Positions 50,088 to 61,606 are shown, numbered from the stretch's first letter. The stretch is DNA of 64,000 nt from Gentiana macrophylla (GCA_026214975.1 JAOBSW010001158.1:1-64000); one strand, 5' to 3'. Notes: generated by a model not told the origin, from the letters alone. Numbers and translations are program-made.

Positions 50088-51025
50088 GAGAAATTATAGA
50101 ATCAGGTCAACTAAGTGGCCATATATTTCACGCCGCAGTCAGATTCGGATCGGCGTTTTTTTTTTAAGAAATTTGGAGCAGTGACGGGACCGTGAAAAAT
50201 TTCACCATCTCACGCGTGAAATTTAAATCGGTCACGTGGAAAATATCGAAGAGGATGTGCAAGCAGCTTGAAGCTGATTCTTGTGGAAGCTTGGTTTGGG
50301 ATCGGATTGCTCCTTCGAATTTGTCGATTAAACTGTGTGGTTTTATCGACTTTTTTTTCCTTCTTTTCTGAATCGAATGTTGCTTTGCCGGAGAGGGTTG
50401 ATTCGGCCATGGATGCTGGACGAGAGGAGAGGCAGATTTATCGGAGAAGAGGGAAGGGAGATTGGAATTGACGCCGCAGTGGAAGGTTAGCCGGAGAAAA
50501 AAAGTTGCCGGAGGATGGGTGGTGTATGGCATATATGTTGGCTTTTGCACGAAGAAGAGAACGACGTATGAATGAAATCGAAAAAAGACTGAAAACGAAA
50601 TACAAGACTTTGACTTGGACCGGAGAAGATTAGAAGAAAAAATAAAAAATAAAATCGAGGGGTGAGTGAGACAAGGCGGAAGGGAGAGCGGAGAAGAGCA
50701 GTGGTCGGAGAAGAAGGGCTGTCATGATCGGAGAAGAAGGGCTGCAATCAACAAAGACATTTCATTTCCCACGAGCGCGTGGTAATTTGCCACGCTGCGT
50801 TTCATTTTTCCACATGCTATCATTTAATTTCCCCCAGATCACGTGGAATTACAACTTTTGACAACACTTGATTTTTCACGTGACCGGTTTAAATTTAACG
50901 TGAGATGGTGGAAATTTTTCACGGTCCCGCGCTGCTCCATTTTCTTCAAAAAAAAATGTCCGATCCGAACGGATGCGACATTGAAATATTAGTACCATTC
51001 TGATGACCTGATTCTATAATTTCTC
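50088..51025. mobile_element. Mutator-like element with long terminal inverted repeats
   Basis: The ends GAGAAATTATAGAATCAGGT are identical in inverted orientation. Homology extends inwards about 160 bp, including GGGACCGTGAAAAATTT and CACCATCTCACG. Flanks ACAAATAAT (50079-50087) and CCAAATAAT (51026-51034) form a 9-bp target duplication with one mismatch. The 600-bp centre is GC-richer, contains short plausible coding pieces on both strands and may be captured DNA, but no gene was recognised. It lies about 145 bp upstream of the kinase start codon. Confidence 0.85.
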
Positions 51026-51124
51026 CCAAATAATTCCATTTATTCTATATGTTGTGGGGTTAACAATTCATTGACGCTGTAATGTATGAGAAATGTCTTC
51101 GCTTGACATCAACCAAGACCCTTC

Positions 51125-51268
51125 TTTTTTTTTTCTTTTTTTTTTTTCCACTTTTTACGAAAAGCTTGGCAAAAAGCCTTATTTATTTGGGAGAGGATTG
51201 AACCTGGGGCCTCCCAAGCTGGAGCCAGGAAATGCAGGTGGCTAATCAACGCAGGATGAGCCTACTGC
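51125..51268 (-). mobile_element. SINE with 16-bp target-site duplication
   Basis: A 144-bp body lies between perfect copies of TCAACCAAGACCCTTC (51109-51124 and 51269-51284). On the minus strand it has an A-box-like TGAGCAGTAGG at its 5' junction, a good B box GGTTCAATCC (about 51206-51215), and ends in an A-rich tail (the T runs at 51125-51148). This is the layout of a tRNA-derived plant SINE. Confidence 0.85.
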
Positions 51269-51284
51269 TCAACCAAGACCCTTC

Positions 51285-51863
51285 ATTGTTGTACAAAATA
51301 TCCATTCGTTGTAGGGGTATATATTTTCTACCAAATTCAACAAATTCTTATAAATATTTCAACATTATATATTCATACGAACTACAATTTATTTATTTTT
51401 TTTTTTTCTTTGGATGGGCAACTACAAAATTTTAAGCAGACGAATATATAGGTATTAATTATTTTTTTTTGAGGCTATAGGTATTAATTAATTAAGATCG
51501 TTAGTTACATCAAACTACTCTTAATAACAAACTCATCCAAATTTTACTTCCTGTTTGTCGTTTCAGACCACAAATCCTTTGAAACAATTTTATTAAGCAA
51601 CATAAAATGAATCAGAAAGAAAATCACAACAAAAGTACAAGGATATGTGACGAGCGAGCTCCCTTTACAAAAGTAATGTGATAAAATTGTAACGAAGGAA
51701 TACAGGGATATGTGATCTTCAATGAGAGGGACAATGTAAAGACCCGACCCGACCTGACCCGAAATTCCCGAATAATTTCCTGGATACAGACCGTTCGACC
51801 ATTACCCAATAATCATATAAAATTTTCTAGCGTAATGGAACCTCGTGAGGTGTGCTATCTCTA
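51285..51863. other. Intergenic region without recognised genes
   Basis: AT-rich with T runs at 51389-51411. A short CG-rich phrase (GACCCGACCCGACCTGACCC, 51740-51760) stands out. No gene was recognised. Confidence 0.4.
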
Positions 51864-52259
51864 TCTCTACTATATATATATTAAAAGAGCCAGTTGTTTC
51901 CTATATAAGTGTTTCTTCCTCGTGTGTTTCCCTCCAGAATTTAATATATTTTCATCATAATAATAATTTAATATTTACAATAATCAATAATAAATAAACA
52001 AAACATTCACGAGAAAAAATAAGATAGGAACAAGGATTACGCTAATACATTCACGTGAAAAATTAAGATAGGAAAAAGGACTACGTAAAAAAAATTAAAT
52101 AAAAAAAATAGATAGCATTGGAAAAAAGGGATTACGTTAATAAATAAAAATTGTTATAGAATTAATAACAGAAAAGAAAGATAAATATATAACGTAGAAA
52201 CAAGAAGGGAATAGTTGTGTGTTATTTCACTGACATCATAGAGGTATATATAGTAGAGA
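51864..52259. mobile_element. Possible MITE with TCTCTACTATATATA ends
   Basis: The 396-bp AT-rich stretch begins TCTCTACTATATATATAT and ends with the complement ATATATAGTAGAGA. No target duplication is clear and the low complexity weakens the call. A Helitron-derived end cannot be excluded. Confidence 0.5.
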
Positions 52260-52488
52260 TTGCAATGTGAACATAATATAATAGATAAACCAGAAAATAT
52301 TGTAAATCAATTTGAATAATAGATAAACATGTTTTTATTCTTTTATAATACTCCCCTTGGATATATATTAGTAGTAAAGACCAAAAAAGACATAAACTGA
52401 CTTATTGACTTATAAGGACAAAGAATAATTGAAACTTATATGACACAAATTAGATAGATAGACTAAATACTGAATTAAAAAATAAAAA

Positions 52489-52520
<32 letters not shown>

Positions 52521-52734
52521 GAATGGCACGCACGGAGAATGTTTGTGATTTTTTTGTTTTGTTTTTCTTTTTCATTTGGATAGAGATGCTGAATGTTGTT
52601 TTTTTTGTCTTTTATTTTTTATTTTTTTAACACACGCTGCATGTGTTTGTGTTTTTTTTTTTAATTTTTTTATTTATTATTTTTATTTTTATACAGGCGT
52701 TCAGTTTTTTTTTTTTTTTTTTTTTAAGCGATGT
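52260..52734. repeat. AT-rich spacer with poly-A and poly-T tracts
   Basis: It includes an A tract at about 52486-52511 and T tracts at 52648-52658 and 52708-52727. Frames here are low-complexity artefacts. Confidence 0.8.
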
Positions 52735-53790
52735 ATTGACCACGCGAACGACCACCCGATACATCACCACCGCGATTCAACGACCACTTCGCCACGCATC
52801 GACCACCTCGACGATTGACAACCTCGATCAATGACCATCCTTATGCATTGACCACCGCGACGCCCGACGCGATGACCATCGCGATCGCAGACACCGCGAT
52901 GAAGTGACACCGTCTTTGTAGACACCGCGGCGATGAAGCGACACCGTGATGCTGAGACACCGTGATCTGAGACATCACAACGAAGTGACACCGCGACGCA
53001 AATGACCACCCCGTCAACGAGAGACACCGTGATGCAGAGACACCGCGATTGCGAGACACATCGATGAAGTGATCTGGCGACGTAGTGACCACCACGCGAT
53101 GACGAGATATGCCTCAATGAAGTGACACCACTATGCATTGACCGCGCTAGATCCATTGACCACCGCGACGCCCGATGCGATGACCATCGCGATGTAGAGA
53201 CACCGCAATGAAGTGACACCGCGATGTAGAGACACGGCGATGAAGCGACACCATGATGCAGAGACACCGCAATGAAGTGACACCGCGATGCAGTGACCAC
53301 CCCCGATGCAGAGACATCAATGAAGTGACACCGCGATGCAGAGACATCGCGATGCGGTGTCACTTCATCGTGTTGTCACTTCATCACGTTGTCACCGCAA
53401 TGAATTGACACCATGATGTAGAGACAGGGCGATGAAGCGACACCGTGATGCAAAGACACCCCAATGAAATGACACGGCGATGCAGAGACACCGCGATGCA
53501 GTGACCAACCTCGATGCAGAGACATCAATGAAGTGATACCGCGATGCAGAGACACCACGATGCATTGACCACCCCGATGCATACAGGGACCACCTCTGAT
53601 GCAGAGACACCACGATGCAGAGACACCGCGATGTATGCAGTGACATATGCAGTGACATCAATGTCACTTCATTAGTTGGCTAACATATGCGATGGATATA
53701 CGCGATGACATCAATGTCACTTCATTGGTTGTCTAATGTATCGATGACATCTCGCGATGACATCAATGTCACTTCATATTAGATAAACTT
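52735..53790. repeat. GC-rich 16-bp minisatellite array
   Basis: The unit GATGNAGNGACACCGC recurs dozens of times, often alternating GATGCAGAGACACCGC and GATGAAGTGACACCGC to give a 32-bp higher-order period. Variants with CCACC inserts and short inverted stretches (GTGTCACTTCATCG at 53356-53395) occur. The right end changes to a longer unit with ATCAATGTCACTTCATT at about 53656, 53711 and 53768. Antisense frames up to 199 codons (SLHRGVTSL-like repeats) are by-products of the array. Confidence 0.9.
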
Positions 53791-54347
53791 AAATATGGTT
53801 TCATGTGGTGTCGAGATAATTTGAATGTGTTGCAAATAAAGATTCCTATTTCAATCTTATATTCGAAAGAAGTAAATTCATTTAATGACTTCAATTCAAT
53901 AAAAAGTAAAACATAATACACCAAAGCATCTACAGTTCAAGTTTCATGAAAACAACCAAGTGAAATCATTTGGAAGAGAATTATCGTTATCACACTCAAG
54001 TGTTTAGGTCAAAAGAAACTAACCAGGTCGCTCATTCACTTTAGGCCACAAAAATCAACTTTGGTAGAAAGACAAGCTCCGAAGCAATAGCAATAGCACT
54101 AACGATTAACCGGGTAATAGCCGACTTAATACATGCTACATGAAGCGTAACTAGAACCGAAAGCACCATGCGGTGGCGGCGGTAAGAGCATTCGGACACG
54201 AACGCCGAAGCAAGTGATGATGAAACAGTAAACGTAGGGGTAAATTGATCCACCAAAATGCATCTGATTTTGGATGAGTTCCGGAAGTATGGAACAGCTG
54301 AACTCATAAGAAGACGATTGTTTTTCAGGAAAATTAAATTGGTTCTG
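53791..54347. other. AT-rich spacer followed by possible 3' part of the next frame
   Basis: No recognised feature. A minus-strand frame at 54041-54448 overlaps the next entry in another phase and has no recognisable domain. Confidence 0.35.
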
Positions 54348-54988
54348 CTACCAAGAAACATCGTACACGATTGGCAACAGCTGCAACACATTTGAGAGAA
54401 TTGCTTGAATCCCCGCTTCTTCTTTTTTCTTTGATTTTGCTTCTTCAATCGAATTCAACAAAATACAGTACTTTTCTATTTTGCTTCCAATCCGAAATTT
54501 TGTTGCTACATTCCAAATTGCTAGTAAATTATTTGGCAGTCTCAACCACAGGCACCGCCACCACCACAGCCTCTGTTTCAGCACCAGCCATTCAACCTCA
54601 GGCCCAAGGCCTGCATAAAGGATAGCAGAGGTAAGCTTATCACAGATTCGTCCCGCCATGTAGGAACCATTATCACAAATTCGTCCCGCCATGTAGGCAA
54701 TGCCAGCAACAGAAACATCAACAGAAGTAGGGACAATAGAGGCGATAGTAGCAGCAATTACCTGTGAATTCTTCAAGTTTGAAGCCATGGAAGACTCTGT
54801 ACCAACAAACCCAAAATTCCCAGAATTTGGACTTGTCGAATTATTCTGAACTTGGTTTTCTTTATCCAAAAGCTGAGTATTCCCCAAATTTGCAGCCGTT
54901 GAAGTCTCTGAACCAACTGACCCCGAATTCACCGAACTCTGACCAGTTGAATTGCTCCGTAATTGATTACCATGACCAAAATTTGCAC
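54348..54988 (-). CDS. Unrecognised Ser/Asn-rich reading frame, possibly a gene fragment
   Basis: The minus-strand frame from about 54988 is rich in Asn, Ser, Gly and Thr (NSGSVGSETSTAANLG, NNSTSPNSGNFGFVGTESS), then has a hydrophobic AATIASIVPTSVDVSVAGIA stretch and a duplicated 11-residue piece (YMAGRICD twice). I recognise no family. The in-frame 33-bp duplication and biased composition hint at true coding origin, but no convincing start, splice pattern or conserved domain is visible. It may be a pseudogene fragment. Confidence 0.35.
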
Positions 54989-55639
54989 ATTATCTCGCAG
55001 CGAGACTCGATTTTCCAATAGGTTTAATCCTTTGAGCTTCAGCTAACACCCGTCGATTAATAGAGACTGAACATGTAGATGAGGAAGAAATTTGAGCTAC
55101 AAAGCATGAATCAAATTTTAGATCAGGCAAGCGAAGCGTCAAATTTAACTTAAAGAAACATTGAGATCAAAATTGAAAAAATAAACGCAAAACAGAAATC
55201 AAATGGTTATAATACTTGTACGAAGTAAAACAAAAGAGGAATTAACGGTGATGGAAGAGCATAAGAGGCGGAGAAATCAAAGCAGGTGTCAGTTTAAGAA
55301 TCCGTCCTGGCAAAGGTCATGATTAAGAGATCGACCGCCGGAAGGAGAAGAAACCGATGCTGATCGTCGGCGACCAGCAATGGCTGGCGATTACGAACAA
55401 ACATTCACCGTCGAGGATCATTTTCTTCCCGTCGATTGGGCAGAGAAGGGAGGAGAAGGCAGGCGGACCGATGGTTTCCATCTTCTTATTGGACGCAGAA
55501 TTCGAAAAGGAGACTGAATTTTTGTATAGGGGTATTTTGATACATGTAGATATATTATGTCATTATAAGTCCAACAGATTCTTTTGTGTCCTCACCGGCC
55601 ATTAAGTCTAAAAAAGTATACTTTTAAGTAATAAACCCT
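54989..55639. other. Region without recognised genes
   Basis: About 55250-55520 is GC-richer (CGGCGACC, GGAGAAGG words) and might be the 5' UTR or first exon of the minus-strand frame next to it. Nothing firm can be named. Confidence 0.35.
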
Positions 55640-55956
55640 ATATATTATTCAACAAACAATAGATATGATATGCTTCATTAAAACCTTACTAAGAAAAAAC
55701 CCAGTGGAAAACAATCTTAGTTAATGAAAAATACTACGTATTTATCTATGTTTATTTACTCCCCTGAACCAAGCATCAATTAAGGTCTTTCAAACGTTGC
55801 ATCACAATGCTCTTCACAAGTCTCTTAAATGTTGCAGTCGGCAATGTCTTGGTAAATAAATCTGTCAGGTTGTCGAATGATCGGATCTGTTGCACATCAA
55901 ATTCTCCATTCTTTTGCAAGTCTATTATATGCTATATTAATTTCTCGATTTGAGTT

Positions 55957-56333
55957 TGTGGAAATATTACTCTCAAGAGACTCTCCTGCTTGAGGCTTAC
56001 AGGTGCTCAAGCAGATTCTTTGAGCCCTTAGGATTTCGTGCATAATATTTTGTACACCTTATTTAATTGTAAAATTAATTGTAAAAGACATATTAATTGT
56101 GAGTCATATAAACAATTAATATGTCAAACTCTAGTTTACTTTATGTCATAGACATAACTTTTACTTTTTACTTTTGCATGCTTGCCGCCCACATCTACAT
56201 ACTCAAGTGGCCGCCCAAGCTAGCTAGCTAGTCTCTCTATCTCAATTGTATCTATTTATACATCTTTTTACTCAATGAATAAACTAAGTTGAAGTTTACT
56301 CTTGTGTTTATCACATTCTCAAACTCTCTTCAT
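55957..56333 (+). repeat. 5' LTR of the nested copia element
   Basis: It pairs with 60619-60990. It contains CTATTTATACATC, a possible TATA element, about 70 bp before its end. Confidence 0.92.
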
Positions 56334-56346
56334 GGTAGCAGAGCCT
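56334..56346 (+). other. Primer-binding site of the nested copia element
   Basis: TGGTAGCAGAGCC lies directly after the LTR and matches the tRNA-iMet primer type TGGTATCAGAGC with one change. Confidence 0.85.
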
Positions 56347-56393
56347 TACTGAGTTCTAAAATCCGCTGCAAAACTCAGTTCTTTTTCAGAAAA

Positions 56394-56960
56394 ATGTCAA
56401 CATTATCTGAAGTTTCATCTTCTTCAGTAGACTCACAGCTGCCTCAGCAGACTGGGATAACTGAACACTCTTCTTTTACAAATCATAAACTTGATGGTAA
56501 CAATTACTTGCTATGGTCAAGGTCTATGAAAATGTATATCTCCGGCCAGGGCAAGATGGGATATCTGTCTGGTTCCAAACTCCGCCTCACTTTAAATCGA
56601 CCCCAAGTTTGAAGCATGGGACACAGAAAATAACCAAGTCATGACCATCCTCACGAGGTCTATGACAAAAGAGATCAGTGAGAACTTCATGATGTATGAC
56701 ACTGCTAAGGAAATCTGGGACAATGCCAGAGACCTTTACTCAAAAAGGACAATACATCCAAGTCTATGAACTCAAGCTCAGGTTCAAAATTGCGAGACAA
56801 GGGGATATGTCTCAGAACTCAATACTTTAATCAACTATCTAAGGCATGGCAACACCTAGATATGTTGGAAACTCACCCTACGGAATGATGTTAAAGATCT
56901 TGCACTCTTTAAAGACATTATCGAGAAAAGATAGTATTCAAATTCCTTCATGGGATCGAA
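56394..56960 (+). pseudogene. copia gag, frame-broken
   Basis: The start MSTLSEVSSSS, then HKLDGNNYLLWSRSMKMYIS and, after a shift, MTKEISENFMMYDTAKEIW match copia gag (Retrotran_gag_3/UBN2). The first frame stops at about 56610 and continues in another phase. Confidence 0.8.
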
Positions 56961-57849
56961 TCCTACTCTTGATGATGTCGGAGGAGAATTCTTGCTACTA
57001 AACCTCTTCCAAATCTCAAATCCATGTTTGCTTTGAGGTCAAACATGAGGAAAGCAGGAGGAAAGTGATTTCTTTGAACCCCCTGCCGACAACCCCTCGA
57101 AAGTGCCATCCCGCCGATCGTCGGGAAACCTGCTGAGGCTACCGAGGCTTTACTGAGGAAGCCTTCCGATAAACGGGAAGCCGCGCTCGTGACCACCGCA
57201 AACGCACTAATCACACCAAGGACACTTCTTTGGAAGCTACATGGCAAGCCTAACTCCTCCAAGACCTCGCACACCGCCAAGGAAAGTCGTAAGCGCATAC
57301 ATAAGTGAGGAAGAAGATGACAACAAAGTTGAATGCTCACTTGCTCGCATTCAAAGCCTTCCTAACTCAACAAAAGGGAGGTAGTCACTCACCGACATAG
57401 CCTCTCATGCCAAGACAGTAAATTCTACTCATCTATTAGTAATGAAACTGGATTGTTGACTCTGGCCTCATCCCATATGACTGGTAATAAAAATCTCATT
57501 ACTCAACTTAAGCCATGTCCCCAAATTCACAATATTAAGGCTGGCGATGGATCTATCTCTAAAGGCAAAAGGTTTTGGTCAAAGTGTGACTTACTAATAA
57601 GATATGCCTGCAGAATGTCCTATTTGTTCCAAAATTAGATTGCAATCTCATATCTCACAATAAACTTACTAAAGATTTGAACTGGAATGTTGTTTTTAAT
57701 AAGAATCAGTGCACATTCCAGGATCATTCCTCAAAGGCGTTGATTGGGACTACTAAACCTTGCTCAGTCTATTTGTGGTCAACCCTGTTGAAAACATGTA
57801 AGATCAAGATCGAATCGCCTCAAGAAACTGCACTCAAAACCTAGACAAT

Positions 57850-58720
57850 ATCATGTTATGGCATTATAGACTAGGACATCCTGGGCTTTTAGTTATTTAA
57901 AGTCTATAGATCTGAATTGTTTAAAGGTTGTAATTTGAATGATCTTCAATGTGATATTTGTCGCTTGCTAAACTCACCAAATCTGTGTATGCAAAATTAC
58001 CTTACTTACCATCCACACCATTCACCTTAATTCACAAAGTGACGATAGGGACCTCAAGAGTAAAAAGCATAACAGGAAAGAGGTGGTTTGTTACCTTCAT
58101 AGATGACCACACCGAGAACCACTTGGTTATTTTTAATGAAGGATAAGTCTGAAGTTGGACCCATCTTTCAAGAATTTTACAACATGGTCTCCACTCGGTT
58201 TGACACTAAGATCAAAATCTTCAAGACTCGACAATGCTCTTGAATATTATGAGTCTCATCTCGTAATTTCTTGATGGATAAAGGATTGTCCATATCAAGA
58301 GTTGTGTTGAAACCCTCGGCCAAAATGGGGTTCTTTGAGAGAAAGAAACAGTGCATCCGCTTGAAATGGCTAGGTCTATTATGTTTACCACAAATGTTCC
58401 AAAATATATGTGGGGTGAAGCCATATTGACTTCCACATACTTAATCAACAGACTTCCCAAACAGGTACTAGGCTTCAAAACTCCTATCAAAACCCCACTG
58501 GACACACTCCTCGCCCCATCTTATTTCCCGATTACCTCCAAAAATCTTTGGTTGTACTGTGTTTGTCTATATCCATGCCCAACACGAAGCAAACTTGATC
58601 CCAAAGCTCACAAGTGCATTTTCCTAGGATATGCAAAGGACGGGAAATGTTACAAGTGCTACTCTCTTCGAAAAGAGATTTTACAATTCTATGGATGTAA
58701 ATTTTTTTGAAAGGACTCCT
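57850..58720 (+). pseudogene. copia integrase, frame-broken
   Basis: HYRLGHPG marks the GAG-pre-integrase part, followed by FVTFIDDHTEN, then EMARSIMFTTNVPKYMWGEA and TYLINRLPKQVLGFKTP, the conserved end of copia integrase. Several phase changes interrupt it. Confidence 0.82.
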
Positions 58721-59099
58721 ACTCTGACAAGTCCACTGAGGCGATCAACGATGGAAACTCGATAGAAATTGACCTAAACCCCTTCCTTCAAAGAAACTCT
58801 TAACCTCAAAGAACTCATCGATCCTCAACAGATCGAACCCGGGTTCACCGACTGACAAAGAGACCTCATCGATCCACAAAGAACCAACCGACTCGAGCCT
58901 GCCGATCCCGAGCCCATCGACACTCAAAGAATCTGCAGATCCTCGCCAGATCATCGACATTGATGATGGACTATTGCTCTCAGGAAAGTGGAAAAGATCA
59001 TGCACCGATCATTCTATTCATACTTATTTATCTTATGATCGCTTTGTCTCCTCTTTGCCATGTTTACACAGGACTGGACTCTCACTCTATCCCTAGAAA

Positions 59100-60030
59100 T
59101 ATTCGTGAGGCCCTTCAAAATGATAAGTGGAAGGTCTTTGTTAAAACCGAGATGATCGCTCTCTCTGGATAATCATACTTGGGACCTCACAACTCTTCCC
59201 AAAGGCAAGAAGACAGATTAGCTGCAGATGGTTATTCACTATCAAATACAATGCCGATGGTACAATTGACAAGTACAAAGCCGATTGGTAGCAAGGGATT
59301 CACTCAAACTTATGGTATTGACTATAAGGAAACTTTTGCACCAGTGGCAAAACTCAACACCGTCGGGGTTCGATCTCTATTTGTCCAACTGGATGGCCTC
59401 TACACCAATTGGATATCAAAATGCTTTTCTCAATGGTGATCTCACCGAGGAAGTCTATATGAATGTACCTCTGGTTTTGTCAATCCCCACACTCAGGGCA
59501 AGGTATGCAAACTCAGGAAATCTCTATATGGCTCAAGCAATCCCCAAGAGCCTGGTTTGGAAAACTCACTCATTGTGGTTAAAGCTGCTTGGATATCATC
59601 AATGCAACTCGACCACACCATGTTTGTCAAGACAACCAACCGAGAGGAGGTCCATTCTCATTGTATATGTGGATGATATCATCCCCTACTTGGGAAGACT
59701 CTACCGAGATCCGTAACTTGAAGACTCTACTTGGCAAAGGTGTTCCAAGTTAAAGATCTGGGCTACCTCAAGTACTTTCTTGGTATGGAAGTAGCTAGAA
59801 ACACCAATGGCATTCAGTCTCCCAAAGGAAGTATGTCCTGGACTCATGAAGGAAAGCGGCATCTTTGGGATGCAAACCTCGTCAGATCTCCAGTGAGAGA
59901 CCCTACCATACCTCATCGCATGGTGACATTCTTTGCCAGGAAAGAACAATATCAAAGGCTTGTAGGCAAACTCATATACCTTTCTCACACAAGACCTGAT
60001 ATTGCATATGGGGTCGGGCCTGGTCAATCA
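59100..60030 (+). pseudogene. copia reverse transcriptase, frame-broken
   Basis: The pieces GFTQTYGIDYKETFAPVAKL, YQNAFLNGDLTEEVYMNVP, LIVYVDDII (catalytic YVDD) and VKDLGYLKYFLGMEVARN follow in RT_2 order, in at least three phases. Confidence 0.87.
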
Positions 60031-60079
60031 ATTCATGCATTGCCCTCTTCGAGCAACATTGGGATGCAGTGAATAGATC

Positions 60080-60600
60080 TCGAGGTATTTAAAATCCACT
60101 GGCCAAGGCCTGCACTTCACCAAGTCTACCGATAGATCAATCAAGCGTCTACACCGATGTCGATTGGGGTGGATGTCACATTGATGGAGGTCTACCAGGC
60201 TATTGCTCATATATATGGGGAACTGGTTACTTGGAGGAGCAAGAAACAACCTCATGTGTCAGAAGCGATCTTGAAAAGTTGAACTAAGGGCACTTGTACT
60301 TGGCATTTGTGAAGCTCTATGGCTAAAAGTGGTACCGATCGAACTTCAAAGAATCAGTATCAAACAACCTATCACACTCTGTTGTGATAATAATTCACCT
60401 TATGCATGGCGGAAGATCCATCCATCATGATAAAACCAAGCATGTGGACATTGTGACACTTTTCGAATGAGAAGATTGATGCCAAGATTATTCAACTCCA
60501 AGTATGTTCCTCGCAGATCGAATCGTCGATATTCTTACCAAGGCTATTCCACCTCTTATGTTCAAATGAGACTAAGTAGCAAACTTGGTGCATCAACATA
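60080..60600 (+). pseudogene. copia RNase H, frame-broken
   Basis: Pieces like YTDVDWGGCHID, LEEQETTSCVRS and ALWLKVV, then a KTKHVDIV-like phrase, correspond to the copia RNase H domain just before the polypurine tract. Frames are interrupted. Confidence 0.75.
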
Positions 60601-60618
60601 TACAAACCAGTTGAGGGG

Positions 60619-60990
60619 TGTGGAAATATTACTCCAGACTCATCTGCTTTGAGGCTTCAACAGGTGCTCTCAGCAGATTGCCGAGCCCTTAGATTTCGTG
60701 CATAATATTTTGTACACCTTATTTAATTGTAAAATTAATTGTAAAAGACATATTAATTGTGAGTCATATAAACAATTAATATGTCAAACTCTAGTTTACT
60801 TTATGTCATAGACATAACTTTTACTTTTACTTTTGCATGCTTGCCGCCCACATCTACATACTCAAGTGGCGCCAAGCTAGCTAGCTAGTAGTCTCTATCT
60901 CAATTGTATCTATTTATACATCTTTTTACTCAATGAATAAACTAAGTTGAAGTTTATTCTTGTGTTTATCACATTCTCAAACTCTCTTCA
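60619..60990 (+). repeat. 3' LTR of the nested copia element
   Basis: It pairs with 55957-56333 and is preceded by TTGAGGGG (polypurine tract). Most differences are in its first 90 bases and in a GGCCGCCC/GGCGCC patch. Confidence 0.92.
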
Positions 60991-61235
60991 GAGTTGCATA
61001 ACGTATATGTCATGCATTATTAACTTTGCTAGAAAAACTCAGTGGGAAAAACTAGACAAGGAAAATAGTTCATGCCATATGCGTTTATATGTTGCAGATC
61101 GATCGCTTCGTCAAAAACCTTTAACTAAGAAAACCCGTGGGAAAAACTTGGCCAAAGGAAAAAGAGTATCGATCGTTGGTTTTAAGACCAAATGCTTAAA
61201 ATAGTTTTGAAGTTGTCGCTCCCCAATAGTGGTCA

Positions 61236-61606
61236 GAACGAGCCGAACCCTACCGAACATGTGCGGGGTTCGAGTTCGCCCGAAAGGTTCGAACCTAAGG
61301 TTCGCTCGGCTCGAATCGATCGAACCTTAGTTTAGCAAGGTTCGGCTCGTTTAAAGTTCGAACATGCTCGAACCGTTCGAACATGTTGAACGGTTTGAAC
61401 ATGTTCGAACCTATATATATAGTTTTTTTTTTTAAATATACAATAGTTCGAGGCGAACGTGTTCGATCTGGTTCGCTCGATAGGCGAATATCAAATACCT
61501 AACGCTCGCTCGACGTTCGAAGGTTCGAATCGAACTCGAATCGAGCTTTTTTCGAGCCGAATACAGAGAATCGAATCGAATACTGACGTTCATTTACAGC
61601 CCTACT
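61236..61606. mobile_element. Possible DNA-transposon relic rich in GTTCGAAC/GCTCG words
   Basis: Dense GGTTCG, GAACC and CTCGAA words on both strands make this stretch self-complementary, and it ends in TTTACAGCCCT, as in common plant hAT-related elements (AGGGCTGTAAA). The left end is not resolved and no target duplication was found. Confidence 0.45.

Larger units (their letters stand above)
55957..60990 (+). mobile_element. Ty1/copia LTR retrotransposon, nested
   Basis: A 5.03-kb element with LTRs at 55957-56333 (377 bp) and 60619-60990 (372 bp), each starting TGTGGAAATATTACTC and ending CTCTCTTCA. The primer-binding site TGGTAGCAGAGCC follows the 5' LTR directly (initiator tRNA-Met type), and TTGAGGGG precedes the 3' LTR. 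GAGTT is duplicated at 55952-55956 and 60991-60995. Gag, integrase, RT and RNase H pieces follow in copia order on the plus strand. The LTRs are close in sequence, indicating recent insertion, yet the coding region has many frame breaks. Confidence 0.93.
55640..61225 (-). mobile_element. Inverted fragment of the first copia family, split by a later insertion
   Basis: 55640-55956 is the reverse complement of sequence like 9000-9270 (RNase H end and region before the 3' LTR), and 60991-61225 is the reverse complement of sequence like 8570-8810. The two parts are separated by the copia element 55957-60990 with GAGTT on both sides. This is therefore one minus-strand relic of the family at 3464-9483, interrupted by a younger element, with some internal sequence missing. 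Confidence 0.75.

Noticed and set aside
50164..50550. 128-codon antisense frame inside the MULE
   Set aside because: It spans part of the terminal inverted repeat and has no recognisable domain; better explained as transposon sequence.
52764..53363. 199-codon antisense frame in the 16-bp array
   Set aside because: It is a translation of the minisatellite (SLHRGVTSL repeats) without a start context or conserved domain.
52735..53790. Possible CRISPR array
   Set aside because: The units are contiguous 16-mers with no unique spacers, and the DNA is a plant nuclear genome.
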